A stretch of 64,000 nt of DNA from Diphasiastrum complanatum (taxonomy: Eukaryota > Streptophyta > Lycopodiopsida > Lycopodiales > Lycopodiaceae). Of this stretch, positions 59,681-64,000 are shown one piece after another (position 1 is the first letter of the stretch; each line of letters starts with the position of its first letter). Location of the stretch: the NCBI GenBank assembly GCA_029204225.1, contig CM055097.1:26505039-26569038 (forward strand), in the 5' to 3' direction. The translations under genes and the position numbers were made by a program. Under the pieces are notes generated by a model. It was not told the origin of the DNA. It was given only the letters and a program-made list of their open reading frames with translations, and did no database searches.

Positions 59681-60590
59681 TGGCCCAATTTTTTTTGATT
59701 GATAAACAAAATGACAAACCGATAGCATTTGAAAGCAAGAAATTTTTTGGTCCTCAATTGCATTATACAACTCAACAAAACAAATTGTTTACAATGTTGC
59801 ATGCACTAAAAAAGTTGGAGACACTCTCTTTATGGTAGTAAGTCTAGAGCGTACACTGATCACTAGCCTCTAAAATATTTCTATAATCAGCATGATCATA
59901 AAGTAGATGGGCCGAATTGATGTAGGAATTTGATCAAAATATCAAAAGCAGTTCTAATCAAGTTGCAGATGCCCTTAGTCAAATAGGTGAATTATATGAG
60001 CTTTCATTCACCTAAATTTCTACAAATCTAAATCTTTCATTTATTGCCTATGAAGAGGATTCTCATTTTGGACAAATTTGGGCCATTGTTTTGTCTGAAT
60101 CAAATGAGGATAGGATTGAGATGGAGTCACAAGGATCTCAATTGCCTATGAAAGATAAGAAGATTGTAGAGTAGTATACCATTCAAAATGGACTACTTAA
60201 AATGGAAAACTGTGTGTGCCAAATAATGATGCATTGACAAAAGAACATTCTTTTTGAATATCATGGAAATTCCTGTACACGTCATCCGAGTATACAAAGA
60301 AATCTTGGTTTGGTCAAAGAGACTTTTTGTTGGCCAAAATTCAAAATGGAAAACTTTGTGTGCCATTCAAAATGGACTACTTAAAATGGAAAACTTTGTG
60401 TGCCAAATAATGATGCATTGACAAAAGAACATTCTTTTTTAATATCATGGAAATTCCTGTACACGTCATCCGAGTATACAAAGAAATCTTGGTTTGGTCA
60501 AAGAGACTTTTTGTTGGCCAAAATTCAAGCTGAGTCTATGATTAAAATATTGTTCAATCTTGTTTCTCATATGGCTCTGGGTTGAAATAC
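59645..60590 (+). pseudogene. Ty3/gypsy RNase H and integrase finger relic
   Basis: 59656-59838 encodes K-P-I-A-F-E-S-K-K-F-F-G-P-Q-L, Y-T-T-Q-Q-N-K-L-F-T-M-L-H-A-L-K-K, typical gypsy RNase H. Then Y-T-D-H near 59853 and, near 59950, N-Q-V-A-D-A-L-S-Q-I-G. Downstream a shifted frame gives T-R-H-P-S-I-Q-R-N-L...F-C-W-P-K-F, the H-P-G...F-x-W-P block of the integrase zinc finger, present twice because of an internal duplication. Confidence 0.75.
60179..60528 (+). repeat. Tandem duplication, 166-bp segments 184 bp apart
   Basis: 60179-60344 is repeated at 60363-60528 almost without change, covering the gypsy integrase-finger region. The high identity contrasts with the decay of the element, so the duplication is recent relative to the insertion. 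Confidence 0.9.
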
Positions 60591-60919
60591 CAATCACTAG
60601 TGGTATCAGTAAGGCAAAACATTATATGAGTTTTTGAGTACAAAAGGGCCCTATAAAGAATGCCACGTAGGATGGAGAAATTTCTCAAAATTAAAACTTA
60701 TAGTACAAGAAATGCCTACCCGTAGTACTTACAGTGCAAAACCATTATGGTTATAGTCATGGTTAACTAAGGTTTCTCTCGGGAGAAATAAACTCTTGGG
60801 AGAAACGAGAGATGGGCAAGAACTGAAAAAGAAGAGCGCCAACTACAATACACTAGATTGAGCAAACTTGAGAAAAAAAAATGGACATCATTAAAACATT
60901 TGTATTAATTAGCAATCTT

Positions 60920-61605
60920 AAAAGTCTATATGAAATGCTTCGAGGCATTTTGTGATGCAAATGGGATCAAGAGGGAGTACACAAGCCCAAGGACACCACA
61001 ACAAAATGGAGTGGCCGAGAGGAAGAATAGAACCTTATGTGAAGGAGTCAAATCCATGAGGTTAGGTGCAAATCTTCCTAAACCATTTTGGGATCAAGCT
61101 TTGTTGTGTGCTGATTTTCTATGCAATAGGTGGCCAAGTGCAATATTGGATGGAAAAACCCCTTTTGAGATGATGTTTGGTAGAAGGCCGAGTGTGAAGT
61201 TTTTCAAAACTTTAGATGCATTTGGTATATCAAAATAACTCTTGATGATAGAACCAAGGAGGATCCATCCTCAAAGAAAGGTGTTTTTATTGGTTATAGT
61301 GAGGTAAGCAAGGCTTACAAAGTTTTATTTCTTCAGTTTTCATTGGAGATATGTCATTTTTTATGAGGGAAACTTTCCAAAAGTATCTTCAAGTGGTGAT
61401 TTGGATGTTGGATTTAACATTCTTGATGATGACATTGTTGATGATACTTTGGATGTTGATGTTGAAGAGCTCACTTCAAATCAAAAGCCAAGGAGGACAT
61501 CAAGACAAAGGCAACAACCTTTGAAACTCACTTATGATGAGAAAGGAAAGCAAGTTGTTGGTGGTACAAACCATGCTTTCCTAACCTCTTTTGATGTCCT
61601 TGCAA
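60920..61605 (+). pseudogene. Copia integrase C-terminal half and linker
   Basis: Encodes F-C-D-A-N-G-I-K-R-E-Y-T, R-T-P-Q-Q-N-G-V-A-E-R-K-N-R-T with the catalytic Glu, then after a frameshift near 61225 the G-V-F-I-G-Y-S-E-V-S-K-A-Y block and the linker R-R-T-S-R-Q-R-Q-Q-P-L-K-L. Related to the chimeric copia but clearly more distant. It ends at L-T-S-F-D before RT would start, at the junction with a minus-strand gypsy. Confidence 0.85.
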
Positions 61606-61629
61606 CAAAACTAGGAGCTTCGGGACTTT

Positions 61630-62690
61630 TATGTTCCAAGTCTCCAACTCTGCTCTTGAAGCTAGAAAAACTTTATATCTATGATTGCTGGCTTCAGTTT
61701 CCAAGCTGAGTTTCTGCACAAGATGAGAATTAACAAAATTATGAGTTGAACCACTGTCCAATAAAATACTCACTTAATCTTTAATTGTGCTAGTTAAATG
61801 AAAGAGTTTATTAGGCAAGAAAGAAGTAGTACTGAACAAAAATTCACACTCACAATCAGTCTGGTTAATTTCCAAAGTCTTACCATTGCCAACTGGGATC
61901 TCAATCATGTGGGCTAACATTTTCTTCCTTTTTGGACAAAATTTTATCATATGTCCAGGCTTCTTACAGACAAAACATAAGTTCTCTTTCCTAGCCTTTT
62001 CCCGGGACATAGATTTCTTAAATCTCTTCCTCTTCGGCTTCCTAGGTTCCAATGCTGCTTGATCTTATTTGTGAAAATATTTTGCTTGGTTTGGACCTCG
62101 CTTCTTACCCTTCTTGGTTTTCAAAGCAGTTGGAATTTGCACAAATTGCTTCTTGGATGCCACCACGGTGGATGCTTTCGCAATCTGAAACACATCCTTG
62201 AGGTTTTGAAGCACATTTTGCTTGCATTTGTTTTGATAGTCAACTGGCAGACCTAGGACAAAAACTACCAAAGTGCCAACTTCGCATCAAATGATGAAAC
62301 CTTATTTCATAGGTCCATGAATTTCTGGATATAAGAGTCTAAACCCTTTGTACCCATCCTGCAGTTCACGAACTTCAGGTACTAATCAACGTGATCAGTA
62401 ATTATGAAAACTTTCTTGAAAACCGCAAACGCATCCCAAATAGTTAGCTTCACTGGTAAATCTTGCCACCACGATGACGCTTTGCCGTGTAAGAATAGCA
62501 CGACACTTTTAATTTTCTTCTCATCAGGGACTCCGTGCAGATTGAAGTAACTACTCCACTTGGCCAACCAGTCCTCGATGACTTCAGGTTTCTTCTCCTT
62601 CTTCTCCCTCACATAAACCTCCGGTTGAAAACTGAGATTGAGTGAAGACATCAATTTGACTTGATTCAATTGAACCTCCATTTGCTGATC
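61630..62690 (-). pseudogene. Ty3/gypsy gag, zinc knuckle and protease
   Basis: Minus strand: gag 62681-62382 (P-E-V-I-E-D-W-L-A-K-W-S-S-Y-F, V-L-F-L-H-G-K-A-S-S-W-W-Q), a Lys-rich linker, an intact zinc knuckle C-F-V-C-K-K-P-G-H-M-I-K-F-C near 61965, and protease L-L-D-S-G-S-T-H-N-F-V near 61765 with an intact catalytic Asp. Frameshifts at about 62380, 62060 and 61775. It stops at about 61630 where plus-strand copia begins. A different family from the gag pair at 20985 and 30371. Confidence 0.8.
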
Positions 62691-64000
62691 TCTTATCTAA
62701 TTACAATTATTCATATCATTAAGCGTCGTACTCAACTGCTGACAAATCACCATGTAAGATGGTGCACCTGGATTTGCAGCTTGATTTGAAGTTTCTTCGA
62801 CCATCTTGATATATCTATCTTGGAGATTACTAAATTTAGTTAATACCAAATTAACTCATAGTGAAGCACAGTTGACCAAAAATCAACTGAAATGGACTCC
62901 AGCATGGTCAAATCACTATTTTTAGTCAATTTCATAGATAATTCAAGAAACTGAAAAAAAAAAACTAAAAATTTTGAATTTTCGCACTTTTTATTTAATG
63001 TTTTCTTAAAATTTTACGTTTTTTAGAAATTTGAAAAAAAACCACTATCAGTTTTTAAGCAATTGAAATCAAAAAAGCGATTCACTGTTCGATTCTTAAC
63101 CTTACTGCATTAATGTCCAACAGGCATGCAAGACATGCGACATTAAACTGATTTTTCACAATTACAAAATTTTACGTAAAATCAAGTTCTACGGAAATTG
63201 TCAGCTATAAAACCCAGTTTTATATCTATCAATCAAAGCACATGCGTATTGTTAGATTTCTTATGCTCAGCCTTAACAAATTGTTCAAGTAATGAGCATC
63301 CTAAAAACCGAAGGCCGACTACATGTTTCGGACCTTCACATTTTTTTCCTTTGAGATTTTTGTGCCGTAAACGTTTTCTAAGGCACCTTCGCCTTTTTCG
63401 TCTTTTTCCCACCTTCGCGAAAAATGCGACATAGTGGCCAGAATACCTTGGAATCCATTTCAGGCCCACCTTTGTCTTTTTCGCAATTTTCCCTACCTTC
63501 GCTCTAGAGGCACCTTCGAGATCTACATACCTTCAGTCTAAGGGCACCTTTGGGTTTTTGCTACATTGGCAGACCGACGTCGCCAACTTATCATCAACCC
63601 TAAAAACAGTTGGATAACCAAATATATTACGGTTACCAACTTTGTACATATACAAAATTGGAGTAAATGGCATTAAGGCTTATAAGATATTTGTCTCTCA
63701 ACACTTGTAAATATATATACTAGCTGAATCAAGCTATGTAAGTGTTCTTTTTCAATCAGAGTTATATGTAGCCAGCATTTATACGCTCACTAAGCTGAAG
63801 TTATTACTTGAAGCCATTGTACTCACTGTTGATATTAATCAGAGTGCAATTTTTGTCTCACTACTGTATTGTTCATTTTCGCAATTTGTATAAATCATTC
63901 TTCTTGAATTTTTTTGCTGCTAACTGTTGTGTTAACGTTCCTACACACGCCTACGCTCAAAGCTTTGAGCTTTCGTTGTCGGTCATCCCCACATTTTATG
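62691..64000 (-). other. Leader and possible 5' LTR of minus-strand gypsy
   Basis: Upstream of gag on the minus strand. 63330-63545 has repeated caccttcg words on the plus strand. TTGGCGACGTCGGTCTGCC (minus strand, near 63590-63570) has the look of a gypsy primer-binding site following an LTR end. The stretch beyond it contains TATAAATGC near 63778 (minus strand). The outer LTR end was not found inside the window. Confidence 0.4.

Overview
The window is nuclear DNA of a land plant, most likely a vascular plant with a large, repeat-rich genome. It is AT-rich and has canonical GT-AG introns, dense relics of Ty1/copia and Ty3/gypsy retrotransposons, LINE pieces, a probable Penelope-like reverse transcriptase and very long GA/CT microsatellites. 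I cannot name the species. A seed-free vascular plant such as a fern, or a gymnosperm, would fit, but that is inference. I saw nothing bacterial, organellar or CRISPR-like.

One host gene is clearly complete. It is the plant homologue of the DNA-repair endonuclease XPG/ERCC5/Rad2 (UVH3), + strand, 39352-57716, which I resolved into 15 exons encoding about 1613 residues with no frame break. Every catalytic acidic residue of the family is present at the expected spacing. A second host-derived piece, two consecutive exons of an equilibrative nucleoside transporter (ENT), lies on the - strand at 3487-4294.

The remainder is layered transposon debris. 1-38300: copia gag/protease relic (-), gypsy RT/RNase H relic, ENT fragment, LINE RT, a chimeric copia element (7420-12509) beside a Penelope-like RT (12510-13230), a second piece of the same LINE family (14685-15405), a diverged long-period repeat (18160-19090), an unidentified degenerate minus-strand coding stretch (19960-20925), a gypsy gag (+), a non-autonomous LARD-like copia relative (22592-25276), a short copia element with two LTRs (26613-30175, -), an inverted second copy of the gypsy gag, a second chimeric copia (33617-35795), gypsy pol and a copia protease relic. 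38300-57716: UVH3, whose introns carry a hAT-type non-autonomous DNA transposon with a perfect 8-bp target duplication, a copia piece, a gypsy gag-pol relic and a tRNA-derived SINE-like unit. 57717-64000: gypsy RNase H/integrase with an internal tandem duplication, a copia integrase, and a gypsy gag-protease on the - strand.

The most unusual observation concerns the copia family at 7420-12509 and 33617-35795. Both copies carry gag/protease/integrase and/or RNase H sequence, but the reverse-transcriptase domain is missing. In its place is a segment of up to 1.1 kb with open frames that match no RT motif. The same segment is found in the gag- and pol-less element at 22592-25276, which has the same LTR, a tRNA-Met primer-binding site and a polypurine tract. 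This suggests the copia copies are recombinants between an autonomous copia and its LARD-like parasite, and that the chimera has itself been copied.
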